Assembly (NCBI GenBank): GCA_963552605.1
Contig: CAUVKI010000059.1
Coordinates: 1 to 6,811, forward strand
Direction: 5' to 3'
DNA length: 6,811 nucleotides
From: CAUVKI01 sp963552605
GTDB lineage: Bacteria > Bacillota > Clostridia > Tissierellales > Peptoniphilaceae
The notes under the pieces were generated by a model. That model did no database searches. It was not told the origin of the DNA and saw nothing but the letters and a program-made list of their open reading frames with translations. The translations under genes and the position numbers were made by a program. Shown in pieces: positions 1 through 6,243 of this stretch. Position 1 is the first letter of the stretch; every line of letters begins with the position of its first letter.

Positions 1-97
1 CAATTTTATAGAAAACATTTTCAGATAAGGACATTTTAAGTATTTCTATGAGTATCTGTCTGTTCTCCAAGTTGTATTTGAAAAATTCATCGTGCAT
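1..97 (-). CDS. N-terminal fragment of unrecognised protein (runs off window start)
   Basis: The first 32 codons of a minus-strand gene are visible, starting at an ATG (97-95) and open to the edge of the window. The protein begins MHDEFFKYNLENRQ and continues with a Leu/Ile-rich, probably helical stretch (ILIEILKMSL). There is no signal peptide and no transmembrane segment in the visible part. A GGGG-containing ribosome binding site (AAAGGGG) lies about 11 nt upstream, a little far, and a good sigma-A-like promoter lies upstream of that. Both support a real start. The gene follows flagellin on the same strand but is separated from it by a terminator, so it is probably transcribed independently. 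Being next to fliC makes a flagellar or flagellin-modification role possible, but nothing in these residues identifies a family and I assign none. Confidence 0.6.
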   Translation of the reverse strand, partial: MHDEFFKYNLENRQILIEILKMSLSENVFYKI

Positions 98-125
98 AAT
101 AAATCCGACCCCTTTCAGTTTGCAC

Positions 126-154
126 ATTATATCTTAATTTGAATGATTTGACAA
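126..154 (-). promoter_or_regulatory. Sigma-A-like promoter of the gene at 1-97
   Basis: Read on the minus strand, TTGTCA (154-149) and TATAAT (131-126) are separated by exactly 17 bp. That is five of six and six of six matches to the sigma-A consensus. The -35 box overlaps the last bases of the U-tract of the flagellin terminator, so transcription stops and restarts at the same place. Confidence 0.75.
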
Positions 155-180
155 AAAAAGAGATCCGAAGATCTCTTTTT
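153..180 (-). terminator. Rho-independent terminator of flagellin (C(UUCG)G loop)
   Basis: Positions 155-165 and 170-180 form a perfect 11-bp stem. On the minus-strand RNA the loop is UUCG closed by C-G, the unusually stable tetraloop type. The stem is followed by a run of seven U (complement of 159-153). It starts 8 nt after the flagellin stop codon. The A/T ends of the stem also give a five-U run in the plus direction, so it could work both ways. Confidence 0.9.
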
Positions 181-188
181 CATAAAAA

Positions 189-1754
189 CTATCTCAAAAG
201 ACTTAAGATATTTTGAGGAACTTGGTTAGCTTGTGAGAGCATTGAAATTGCTGCTTGGCTCAAGATGCTGGTTCTTGAGGATTCGATAATCTCTGCAGCC
301 ATATCGGTATCTCTGATTCTTGCTTCTGAAGCTGTCAAGTTCTCAACACTGTTATTGAGGTTTGCAATGGTATGCTCCACACGGTTTTGAATTGCACCGA
401 GCTCCGCTCTTCTTGAAGAGAGTTGCTCTATCGCAGCCTGCACATTATTCATTGACTTATTTGCAGCATCTCTGGTAAGGATATTTACACCCTTGTAGTC
501 AACTTGCTTAAATCCTGAAGCACCTGTAGCTCTTACTTTGATCGTAGCTTCATTCCCAGACTTTTTGGTTTTAAATCTTATAACACCTTGTCTGCCTCCC
601 GCAGCTACCGAGTAAGAGACAGTCCCCACAAGCCCTGCCAAAGCCGCAGAGAACTTCGCTTTTATCTTATCCGCCGTATCATCGTCTTTTGTTAAATCAA
701 CCGTTATGGGTTTTTGCCCATTGATGCTGATCTCATAGTGTCCTTTTCCGACTTCATGAGAAATATCCACTTTAGCACCAAGCTCAGTCCCCATCACAGC
801 ATCTTTCATGCTAATACCTTTACCAATTGCAGTGCCAATATTAAAATCACCCTCATTTAGCATTTCAACTTTCGCATACGCACCGGTGATACCGTTGAAG
901 GATTTGATTGCATCAATTGCAGAAACCTTCTCACCTGTACCGGTGAATAAAGTTTCTCCGGCAATCCTATTTAGAGCTTCCCTAGCCGCCTTTGCAATAT
1001 CTTCTTTTTTAATCTTACCATCACTACCAACACCCACCTCAAACTCGCCATACTTATCATTGATCGCCACTCTGAACTTAGCTTTTTTGGTGGCATCTGA
1101 GAACTTAGTCGCAACATCTTCAAAGACAAGAGCAGAACCTTTTTTGATAGCTTGAGCAGCCGACTTAATATTTTGGAATCCCTTTGCCTCAAGAACACGA
1201 GTTTGTCCATTGCTGGATACAAGCTCTTCAGTTCCGCCGGTCTTTAATCCCAAACCTTCAGCAGTCATTGACTTAATGGAAATGCCGATTGACTGATCGG
1301 AATTTGCACCAACGTGGAAGTGCTTATTAGTGAAAGTTCCGTCCAAAAGGTTCATCTTGTTGAATTGGGTCTTGTCGGTGATGGAGTTGATTTCGTCCGT
1401 AAGTTGGTCTACTTCCAATTGAAGAGCTTCACGGTCAACCAAGCTTTGGTTGGAGTCGTTAGCCGCTTGAACTGCCAATTCTTTCATTCTTTGAAGCATA
1501 TCGTGAACTTCGTCCAAAGCTCCCTCTGCAGTTTGTACTACGGAAATACCGTCTTGTGCGTTTCTTGAAGCTTGTCTCATGCCACGGATTTGGGATCTCA
1601 TCTTCTCGGAGATTGCCAAGCCTGCCGCGTCATCTGCCGCACGGTTAATTCTGAAGCCTGAGGAAAGTCTTTCCATTGACTTGCTTTGTGCGTTGTTCAC
1701 CTTGAACATTTGTCTTTGCGTATTGATTGCGCTGATGTTTGATTGAATTCTCAT
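189..1754 (-). CDS. fliC: Flagellin, filament structural protein
   Basis: A complete 521-residue flagellin, exported through the flagellar type III apparatus and polymerised into the filament. The N-terminal D0/D1 region (about 1-165) has the hallmark MRIQSNISAINTQR start, the SSGFRINRAADDAAGLAISE block (31-50) and LQRMKELAVQAAND (87-100). The C-terminal D1/D0 region (about 425-521) includes ELGAIQNRVEHTI and ends NQVPQNILSLLR. The variable middle (about 165-425) has two strand-strand-helix units; the second (about 339-407, YEISINGQ then a helix, then strands) resembles the flagellin IN motif. I see no cysteine, as is usual for flagellins. The ATG at 1754 was chosen because AAGGAGG lies 7-8 nt upstream and the family's N-terminus starts there; a longer reading from TTG at 1859 would only translate leader RNA. 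The gene symbol could equally be hag or flaA. Confidence 0.97.
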   Translation of the reverse strand: MRIQSNISAINTQRQMFKVNNAQSKSMERLSSGFRINRAADDAAGLAISEKMRSQIRGMRQASRNAQDGISVVQTAEGALDEVHDMLQRMKELAVQAANDSNQSLVDREALQLEVDQLTDEINSITDKTQFNKMNLLDGTFTNKHFHVGANSDQSIGISIKSMTAEGLGLKTGGTEELVSSNGQTRVLEAKGFQNIKSAAQAIKKGSALVFEDVATKFSDATKKAKFRVAINDKYGEFEVGVGSDGKIKKEDIAKAAREALNRIAGETLFTGTGEKVSAIDAIKSFNGITGAYAKVEMLNEGDFNIGTAIGKGISMKDAVMGTELGAKVDISHEVGKGHYEISINGQKPITVDLTKDDDTADKIKAKFSAALAGLVGTVSYSVAAGGRQGVIRFKTKKSGNEATIKVRATGASGFKQVDYKGVNILTRDAANKSMNNVQAAIEQLSSRRAELGAIQNRVEHTIANLNNSVENLTASEARIRDTDMAAEIIESSRTSILSQAAISMLSQANQVPQNILSLLR

Positions 1755-1760
1755 TATTTT

Positions 1761-1794
1761 TCCTCCTTGAATACGGCATCTTCCTAAATGCCGT
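1761..1794 (-). promoter_or_regulatory. Leader hairpin plus Shine-Dalgarno, candidate CsrA binding sites
   Basis: On the flagellin mRNA, ACGGCAT (1794-1788) pairs with ATGCCGT (1779-1773) in a perfect 7-bp stem whose 8-nt loop is UUAGGAAG. The loop therefore displays a GGA, and a second GGA lies 15 nt downstream in the Shine-Dalgarno sequence AAGGAGG (1768-1762). In B. subtilis, CsrA represses hag by binding one hairpin-loop GGA site and a second site over the Shine-Dalgarno, and FliW relieves this. The layout here matches that scheme. The match is structural only; no csrA or fliW gene is visible in the window. Confidence 0.5.
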
Positions 1795-1797
1795 TCT

Positions 1798-1893
1798 TTA
1801 TTTTTGCCCCAGGCCTTCGGGGCGTTTTTCTGCAGTGAGATTATCCGCGGAACTCCCAAAAAAACTCAAGCCTCCTGCAAAAAGTTTTTTCAT
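1798..1893 (-). CDS. Possible upstream small ORF in the flagellin leader, 31 codons
   Basis: An ATG (1893-1891) opens a 31-codon frame beginning MKKLFAGGLSFFGSSAD and ending PEGLGQK, with stop TAA at 1800-1798. AGGGGA lies about 8 nt upstream of the ATG, an acceptable ribosome binding site. An in-frame ATG at 1914 would give 38 codons and has AGGGG 5 nt upstream. The frame stays open up to an ATG at 1989, but that codon lies upstream of the proposed promoter and so would not be in the flagellin mRNA. The peptide is basic at the start with a short hydrophobic stretch, too weak to call a signal peptide, and I recognise no family. It stops 4 nt before the hairpin at 1794-1773, so its translation could affect flagellin translation. 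It may equally be a chance ORF. Confidence 0.35.
   Translation of the reverse strand: MKKLFAGGLSFFGSSADNLTAEKRPEGLGQK
1806..1829 (+). terminator. GC hairpin, terminator-like only on the plus strand
   Basis: GCCCC (1806-1810) and GGGGC (1819-1823) form a 5-bp stem around an 8-nt loop, followed on the plus strand by GTTTTT. On the flagellin mRNA strand the same hairpin is flanked by A runs and cannot act as an intrinsic terminator; there it would be a leader hairpin inside the end of the small ORF. No plus-strand gene lies upstream, so any terminator role would be against antisense transcripts. Confidence 0.3.
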
Positions 1894-1933
1894 TCCGCTA
1901 TCCCCTGTTCTCATCTCGTCCCCTGCACCAAAT

Positions 1934-1961
1934 TTATCGGGCGGAACTTTAAAAAACTTTA
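1934..1961 (-). promoter_or_regulatory. Sigma-28 (SigD/FliA)-type promoter of flagellin
   Basis: On the minus strand TAAAGTTT (1961-1954) is followed after 12 bp by CCCGATAA (1941-1934). The FliA consensus is TAAAGTTT, 11 bp, GCCGATAA, so this has one mismatch and one extra spacer base. Transcription would start near 1926-1929, giving a leader of about 170 nt. Flagellin is the classic late-class sigma-28 gene, which fits. Confidence 0.8.
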
Positions 1962-1969
1962 GAGATTTT

Positions 1970-1985
1970 TGAAAAAATTTTTTCA
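1970..1985. promoter_or_regulatory. Perfect A6T6 palindrome in the divergent promoter region
   Basis: TGAAAAAATTTTTTCA is a perfect 16-bp palindrome lying 8 bp upstream of the flagellin -35 box and 67 bp before the divergent regulator's start codon. A/T tracts here could act as an UP-like element, a DNA bend or a dimeric operator. Which of these applies, if any, cannot be told from sequence alone. Confidence 0.35.
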
Positions 1986-2052
1986 GCATTTACAATCGGA
2001 AAAAAATATGATACTTGATTGCTTATGATTTGCGAAATGAGAGGTGATATGT

Positions 2053-4143
2053 ATGGTGGAAATAAAACTTTTCGGGATTCCCTGCCTGATTTTGAATGGA
2101 GAAAAATTGAGATTCCCCTTCGTGAAGATTGAAGGGTTGTTGTATTACCTTGCGGATAACGGCGAGACCACAAGAGATGAGGCGGCGGATATTTTTTGGC
2201 AGGAGGTGAGCGGAGATACGGCGAAAAAAAATTTAAGAAATGCGATATACCAAGCCAATAAACAGGCGGGGGTAAAACTTATAGCGACGAATAAAAATAT
2301 CATAGCTCTGAACCGCGACATAGAAATAAAAATTGATACGAAAGAGAATTCAATCTTGGATTTTTACAGAGGTGAATTTTTGCAGGGTTTTTTCATAAAG
2401 TATGCGGAGAGATTTGAGGACTGGTTAAGTATGCGAAAGCGTTTCTATTCCGAAAAATATTCACTTACGCTTAGGGAAAAACTTTCCTCCGAGATAAATC
2501 TACCTAAAGAGGAACACGAGGAACAAATCAAATCTTTGATTGCAATTAACGAGTGGGAAGAAAAAAATCACCGCCTTTTGCTTTCATACTACAAAAAAAG
2601 AGGTGATTATTCCAAAGCAGCGGCACATTACTATAACTTGAAAGAGCGATTAAGAGAGGAACTTTCCGTTGAACCGACAAATGAAACGACGGAATTGTTT
2701 TTATCGATTATTCCCGAATTTCCGAAAAAAGCGGAGAAACTTTTCGGAAGAGAAAAGGAAAGAGCATTGCTTACAAAAGCTTTTATAAAAAACTATCCCA
2801 ACACGGTGTTTTTGACAGGGGAATTTGGAAGCGGCAAATCTTTTTTAGCAAAAAATTTTGCAAGGGACGTTTCAAATCATTTGGATGTGATTTTTGTAAG
2901 GGCATATGATTCGGACTTTTCCATATCTATGAAAGCTTTCAACAATCTGTGCAGAAAACTAGGGATAAAGGAGGAAAGCGGGCTTGAAAAACTTTCCCAA
3001 GTTTTAAGAGAGAAGATTATTAGCAAAAAACTTTTGCTGATATTTGACAACCTCGAAAAATTTGATTTGAAATCGCTTGAGCTTTTTTATGCTTTGGCTA
3101 TGCGGGAAAAAGAGGTCTCATTTCTTTTTATTCACTCGCTTGTAAAAAATGAGTATATTTCAGAGTTTTCCGCAATGTTATCAAAGGAGAGGGATTGTAT
3201 AAGTATCTTTCTTGACAGGTTCAGCAGAGAGGATATGAAAGGTTTTTTGAAAGGAGAAATGTCGGACAAGGTTATAGAGCTTTCAAAGGGAAACGCCTTT
3301 TTTATGTCCGCACTGCTTTCGGAGGGCGAAAACGGAAAAAAAATTGCGGATTTTATCCGTCTGCTGCTCTATCCTTTGTCCGAGCGGGAAAGGGATTGTC
3401 TTATCTATATGAGCCTTTTTGAGGAGGGTTCGGATTTGCTGAAGCTTTCTTCCGTTGTGGAATATGATGCCTATCCGTTCGTAAGAGGTTTGATTGAAAA
3501 GGGCTTGCTTGTTGAAAATGACGAACGGTTTGAAGTGTTTCACCCAATGGCTAAGGTGGGGATTGAGGCTTCAATCTTGGAGATGGAAAGAGTGAGACGC
3601 AGAGAAAAAATTGCGAAAAGTCTTTTTGAGTTGAGAAAAGAAAAAACTTACTATAATGAAGAAATATATCAGGCAATAAAGCTCAAAAAAAACTACGATG
3701 AACTTTTGATACCGGCGGCAAAGGAGGAGGAAGCCGAGAGTAAACTGTCTTTTGAGCGAGTGCTGGAGTTGGAAAAAATTATGCCGAATGAGCCGAAAAT
3801 TTTTATTCTTAAGGGCAAACACTTTATGAAGCAGGATGAAAAAGAGAAAGCCCTCGAAGAATTTCAAAAGGCTGCAATCTCATCTATGCCCCCCGAAGAG
3901 AGATTATCACTTCTGATTGATTTGGTGTCGGTTAATCTTTCTCTGGGCAACATAAAAAAATCCGATGAATTGTATAAGAGTGCAATGCCCCTTGCACTAA
4001 ACTTGAATGACCATAGAGCGGTGATTTCCCTTTCAAAGTTATATGCAAAAATCTTAAGGCTTTCGGAAAGGTTTTATGAAGCTGATATATTGGAAGAGAG
4101 TTTAGAGAATATTTTGAAACTCACAGAAGAAAGAGAGGTTTAA
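2053..4143 (+). CDS. SARP/BTAD-type transcriptional regulator with AAA NTPase and TPR-like C-terminus
   Basis: A 696-residue cytoplasmic regulator in the AfsR/MalT-like style. Residues 1-90 resemble an OmpR-type winged helix (KLFGIPCL start, AADIFW, KKNLRNAIYQ). Residues about 95-220 fit the bacterial transcriptional activation (BTAD) helical domain (FYRGEFLQGF, then LLLSYYKKRGDYSKAAAHY). LFGREKERALL (230-240) begins an AAA-type NTPase with Walker A GEFGSGKS (256-263) and Walker B LLLIFDN (327-333). SKGNAFF (411-417) fits the GN-P/A-F motif of STAND-like ATPases. Residues about 437-500 look like a winged helix and 580-690 like TPR helices (KGKHFMKQDEKEKALEEFQKA). I chose ATG 2053 because AGAGGTG (2040-2046) lies 6 nt upstream; GTG 2044 sits inside that site. 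It diverges from flagellin, making the flagellar genes possible targets, but its ligand and regulon are unknown. Confidence 0.85.
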   Translation: MVEIKLFGIPCLILNGEKLRFPFVKIEGLLYYLADNGETTRDEAADIFWQEVSGDTAKKNLRNAIYQANKQAGVKLIATNKNIIALNRDIEIKIDTKENSILDFYRGEFLQGFFIKYAERFEDWLSMRKRFYSEKYSLTLREKLSSEINLPKEEHEEQIKSLIAINEWEEKNHRLLLSYYKKRGDYSKAAAHYYNLKERLREELSVEPTNETTELFLSIIPEFPKKAEKLFGREKERALLTKAFIKNYPNTVFLTGEFGSGKSFLAKNFARDVSNHLDVIFVRAYDSDFSISMKAFNNLCRKLGIKEESGLEKLSQVLREKIISKKLLLIFDNLEKFDLKSLELFYALAMREKEVSFLFIHSLVKNEYISEFSAMLSKERDCISIFLDRFSREDMKGFLKGEMSDKVIELSKGNAFFMSALLSEGENGKKIADFIRLLLYPLSERERDCLIYMSLFEEGSDLLKLSSVVEYDAYPFVRGLIEKGLLVENDERFEVFHPMAKVGIEASILEMERVRRREKIAKSLFELRKEKTYYNEEIYQAIKLKKNYDELLIPAAKEEEAESKLSFERVLELEKIMPNEPKIFILKGKHFMKQDEKEKALEEFQKAAISSMPPEERLSLLIDLVSVNLSLGNIKKSDELYKSAMPLALNLNDHRAVISLSKLYAKILRLSERFYEADILEESLENILKLTEEREV

Positions 4144-4158
4144 TAGCCTCTTTTTTTT
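4130..4158 (+). terminator. Intrinsic terminator overlapping the regulator's last codons
   Basis: AAAGAGAGG (4130-4138) pairs with CCTCTTTTT (4147-4155), nine pairs including one G-U, around an 8-nt loop that contains the stop codon TAA (4141-4143). Eight T follow (4151-4158). The 3' end of the coding sequence therefore doubles as the 5' arm of the terminator. Confidence 0.75.
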
Positions 4159-4211
4159 ATACCTAATTTAACAACTCGAGGATACACGAATTTTTATGTC
4201 GCAAAACAGAT

Positions 4212-4249
4212 ACAACCACGGTTATATTGTAGAATAGAATAATGGTTGT
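4212..4249. promoter_or_regulatory. Operator-like inverted repeat abutting the -35 box
   Basis: ACAACCA (4212-4218) and TGGTTGT (4243-4249) are perfect inverted 7-mers whose starts are 31 bp apart, about three helical turns, so both would face the same side of the DNA. The right arm ends one base before the -35 hexamer of the following gene. The placement fits a regulator site, possibly for autoregulation, but this is inferred from geometry only. Confidence 0.4.
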
Positions 4250-4278
4250 TTGACAGTAATTTGTTGTTTTGATAAAAT
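4250..4278 (+). promoter_or_regulatory. Sigma-A promoter of the AraC-type regulator
   Basis: A perfect TTGACA (4250-4255), a 17-bp spacer and TAAAAT (4273-4278, five of six) precede the gene. The -10 box ends only 5-6 nt before the AGAGGTG ribosome binding site, so the transcript would start at or just inside that site, giving a leader of about 10-12 nt. Confidence 0.85.
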
Positions 4279-4295
4279 GAAAAAGAGGTGATATT

Positions 4296-6236
4296 ATGCG
4301 AAGTGAAAAAGCAAAGACAGATACCTATCCTTGCGGTGTGAGATATTTAAGTATTAAAAATTATCCGTTTAGTTGGAGAAATGCCATTCAACTTCTTTGG
4401 GTTATCAAAGGTGAGATAGAAGTCATCGTGGAGAACGAGCATTACAGGTTGAAAGAAAATCAGGTGGACATAATAAATGTGAACGAGGTGTACAGTTTTC
4501 ATTCGGATAAAGACAATAGGATTTTAATTTTGGATATTGATGCGGGATTTTTTGAAAGATATTATGAAGATGCGGGAGAAGTTTTTTATTACACCGACGA
4601 GGCGGATCAGGGACAGGAAAAGTATGAGAGGTTCAGGGAATACTTGGCAAGAATTGCCTATGAGATAGAAAAGCGTTTTGATGATTATGAGGAGACGGTT
4701 GAGCAGGAGGCGCTCTCTCTTATGTATCATCTTTTGAATGAATTTCATTATCTCTACTATGAGGGAGGTTCTTCAATAAAGGACGCGGAAAATTTCCAAA
4801 GATCTCACAGAATCGTGAAATATATTTCTTCACATTTCAATGAAAAGGCGAGTCTTAGAGATTTGGCTGATCAAGAATTTCTATCTTCCCCATATCTATC
4901 TTACAAAATCAAAGAAACTTTCGGTGAAAGTTTTAATGAGTATCTTAATCGTATGCGTGCGGAGGAATCCACAAAACTTTTGCTTGACAGTTCGCTTTCA
5001 ATAACCGAGATTGCGCAGGAAGTAGGATTTTCTCATGTCAGATATTATAATAAGCACTTTGAAGCGAATTATGGACTCACTCCGGCAAAATACCGCAAGA
5101 AATACAAGCGTTCAAAAAAGGCATACGAAGAAGAACATAAGTTTCAAAACGGCACTTTCAACGAAGTGAGTGAGGTTCTTCACCCAATCTTATTGAATTA
5201 TTCAAGATATGAATATGACGATATGATTTTCAGATTGGATATAGATTTGAAGAAAGAAAAGATTGATGATTATAAAAGACCCGATGTCATAGATTTGGGA
5301 AATGCCTATCTCCTTTTGGAAGAAGAAAATCAACAGCTTTTCAGGGAGCTTGAGCGGGAGCTTAATCTGAAAAAGGTGATACTAAGGGGAGTTTTTTCGG
5401 AAGAAATGGATATATACAAGGGCTTTGGAAACAATTTCATAAATTGGACGAGGGTTGAGAGCGTTATGGAATTTTTGCGCGATTTGGAAGTTGAACCGAT
5501 AATACTGACAGAGGGAGTATCAAATGAGATAGTGAGTTCGTTTATAGACTATTTCGAGGATCTCTATCCCGATATCAGGGAATTTTTGATTAAGGAGCAG
5601 ATTTCGGACAGTGTTTCTCCAATTCACCCGATTTATGACAGAATGGAGATGGCAATTTTTTTGCTTCAAGCTTTCACACGGAAAAAATATTCCATGCTTG
5701 TGAGGTTTGTCGATGAAATCACTCGTGAAACAAGACTCACCAATGACAGTTTTTTCGGAGACAGGGGATTGTTCACAAATAATTTTTTAAAAAAACCTTC
5801 CTATTACGCCTTCATGCTCCTTTCAATTATGGGAGATGAGATTATTTATCAAGAGGAGGGGGTTTTTGTGACACGCTCTGAAAAAGGTTTTGAAATATTA
5901 TTGTTTCACCCGTATATTTCAAATCCGGAAGATTTTTTCGATATGGGGGATAAAATTTTTCCCGAAAAGCGTTTTTCTCTCAACCTTAAAAATATGGATT
6001 CGGATTTTTTTATCACCAGATATTCTCTAAACAAGGAAGAAGGTTCTGTTTATGATAAATGGTTGGGGCTTTGTTCTCCGGAAAGACTTGATGAAGATGA
6101 ATGGGAATTGATGAAAGAATATATTCACCCCTCGGTGAGATTTTCATATCAGAAGAAGGTTCCGATTTACAATTTTTTTGAGAAACTTCCACCTATGGGT
6201 GCTGTGCTTTATGTCATTAAGAATAAGAATGTGTAG
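4296..6236 (+). CDS. AraC-family regulator with cupin sensor and degenerate GH39-like C-terminal module
   Basis: A 646-residue cytoplasmic regulator. Residues about 20-85 resemble the AraC cupin sensor (LLWVIKGEIEVIVENEHYRL, then ENQVDIINVNEVYSFHS). Residues about 170-270 are an AraC/XylS double helix-turn-helix: first ASLRDLADQEFLSSPYLSYKI, second SITEIAQEVGFSHVRYYNKHF with LTPAKYRKKY closing it. The rest matches the glycoside hydrolase 39-like part of known AraC-GH39 fusions: GNAYLLL (335-341), LKKVILRGVFSEEMDIYKG, FINWTRVESVMEFLRDL, and late in the barrel GLFTNNFLKKPSYYAFMLL, then a beta-rich end. From GNAYLLL to KKPSYYAF is only about 170 residues, roughly half of what I expect, and no N-E-P acid/base motif is visible, so catalysis is unlikely and a sugar-sensing or structural role is more plausible. 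ATG 4296 follows AGAGGTG at 5 nt. Its own sigma-A promoter and an upstream terminator suggest a single-gene transcript. Confidence 0.85.
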   Translation: MRSEKAKTDTYPCGVRYLSIKNYPFSWRNAIQLLWVIKGEIEVIVENEHYRLKENQVDIINVNEVYSFHSDKDNRILILDIDAGFFERYYEDAGEVFYYTDEADQGQEKYERFREYLARIAYEIEKRFDDYEETVEQEALSLMYHLLNEFHYLYYEGGSSIKDAENFQRSHRIVKYISSHFNEKASLRDLADQEFLSSPYLSYKIKETFGESFNEYLNRMRAEESTKLLLDSSLSITEIAQEVGFSHVRYYNKHFEANYGLTPAKYRKKYKRSKKAYEEEHKFQNGTFNEVSEVLHPILLNYSRYEYDDMIFRLDIDLKKEKIDDYKRPDVIDLGNAYLLLEEENQQLFRELERELNLKKVILRGVFSEEMDIYKGFGNNFINWTRVESVMEFLRDLEVEPIILTEGVSNEIVSSFIDYFEDLYPDIREFLIKEQISDSVSPIHPIYDRMEMAIFLLQAFTRKKYSMLVRFVDEITRETRLTNDSFFGDRGLFTNNFLKKPSYYAFMLLSIMGDEIIYQEEGVFVTRSEKGFEILLFHPYISNPEDFFDMGDKIFPEKRFSLNLKNMDSDFFITRYSLNKEEGSVYDKWLGLCSPERLDEDEWELMKEYIHPSVRFSYQKKVPIYNFFEKLPPMGAVLYVIKNKNV

Positions 6237-6243
6237 GGATTAT

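Noticed and set aside
808..1155. Plus-strand open frame of 115 codons opposite flagellin
   Set aside because: It is antisense to a clear flagellin coding region, has no recognisable domain and looks like a codon-bias shadow.
1755..1859. N-terminal extension of flagellin starting at TTG 1859
   Set aside because: The added 35 residues do not look like flagellin, and a perfect ribosome binding site and the family's N-terminus lie at the ATG at 1754.
1739..1972. Plus-strand frame over the flagellin leader
   Set aside because: It overlaps the promoter and leader on the opposite strand, with no family resemblance and no promoter.
1989..2029. Sigma-A promoter for the large regulator (TTTACA at 1989, TATGAT at 2007 or 2024)
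   Set aside because: Spacings are 12 and 29 bp, not 16-18, and no good -35 sits 17 bp before either TATGAT. The true promoter may be activator dependent; I cannot place it.
2044..2052. GTG 2044 as the start of the large regulator
   Set aside because: It lies inside the AGAGGTG ribosome binding site; the ATG at 2053 has correct spacing.
3283..3867. Minus-strand frames inside the large regulator
   Set aside because: Shadow frames in an AT-rich gene; Phe/Leu-rich composition without motifs.
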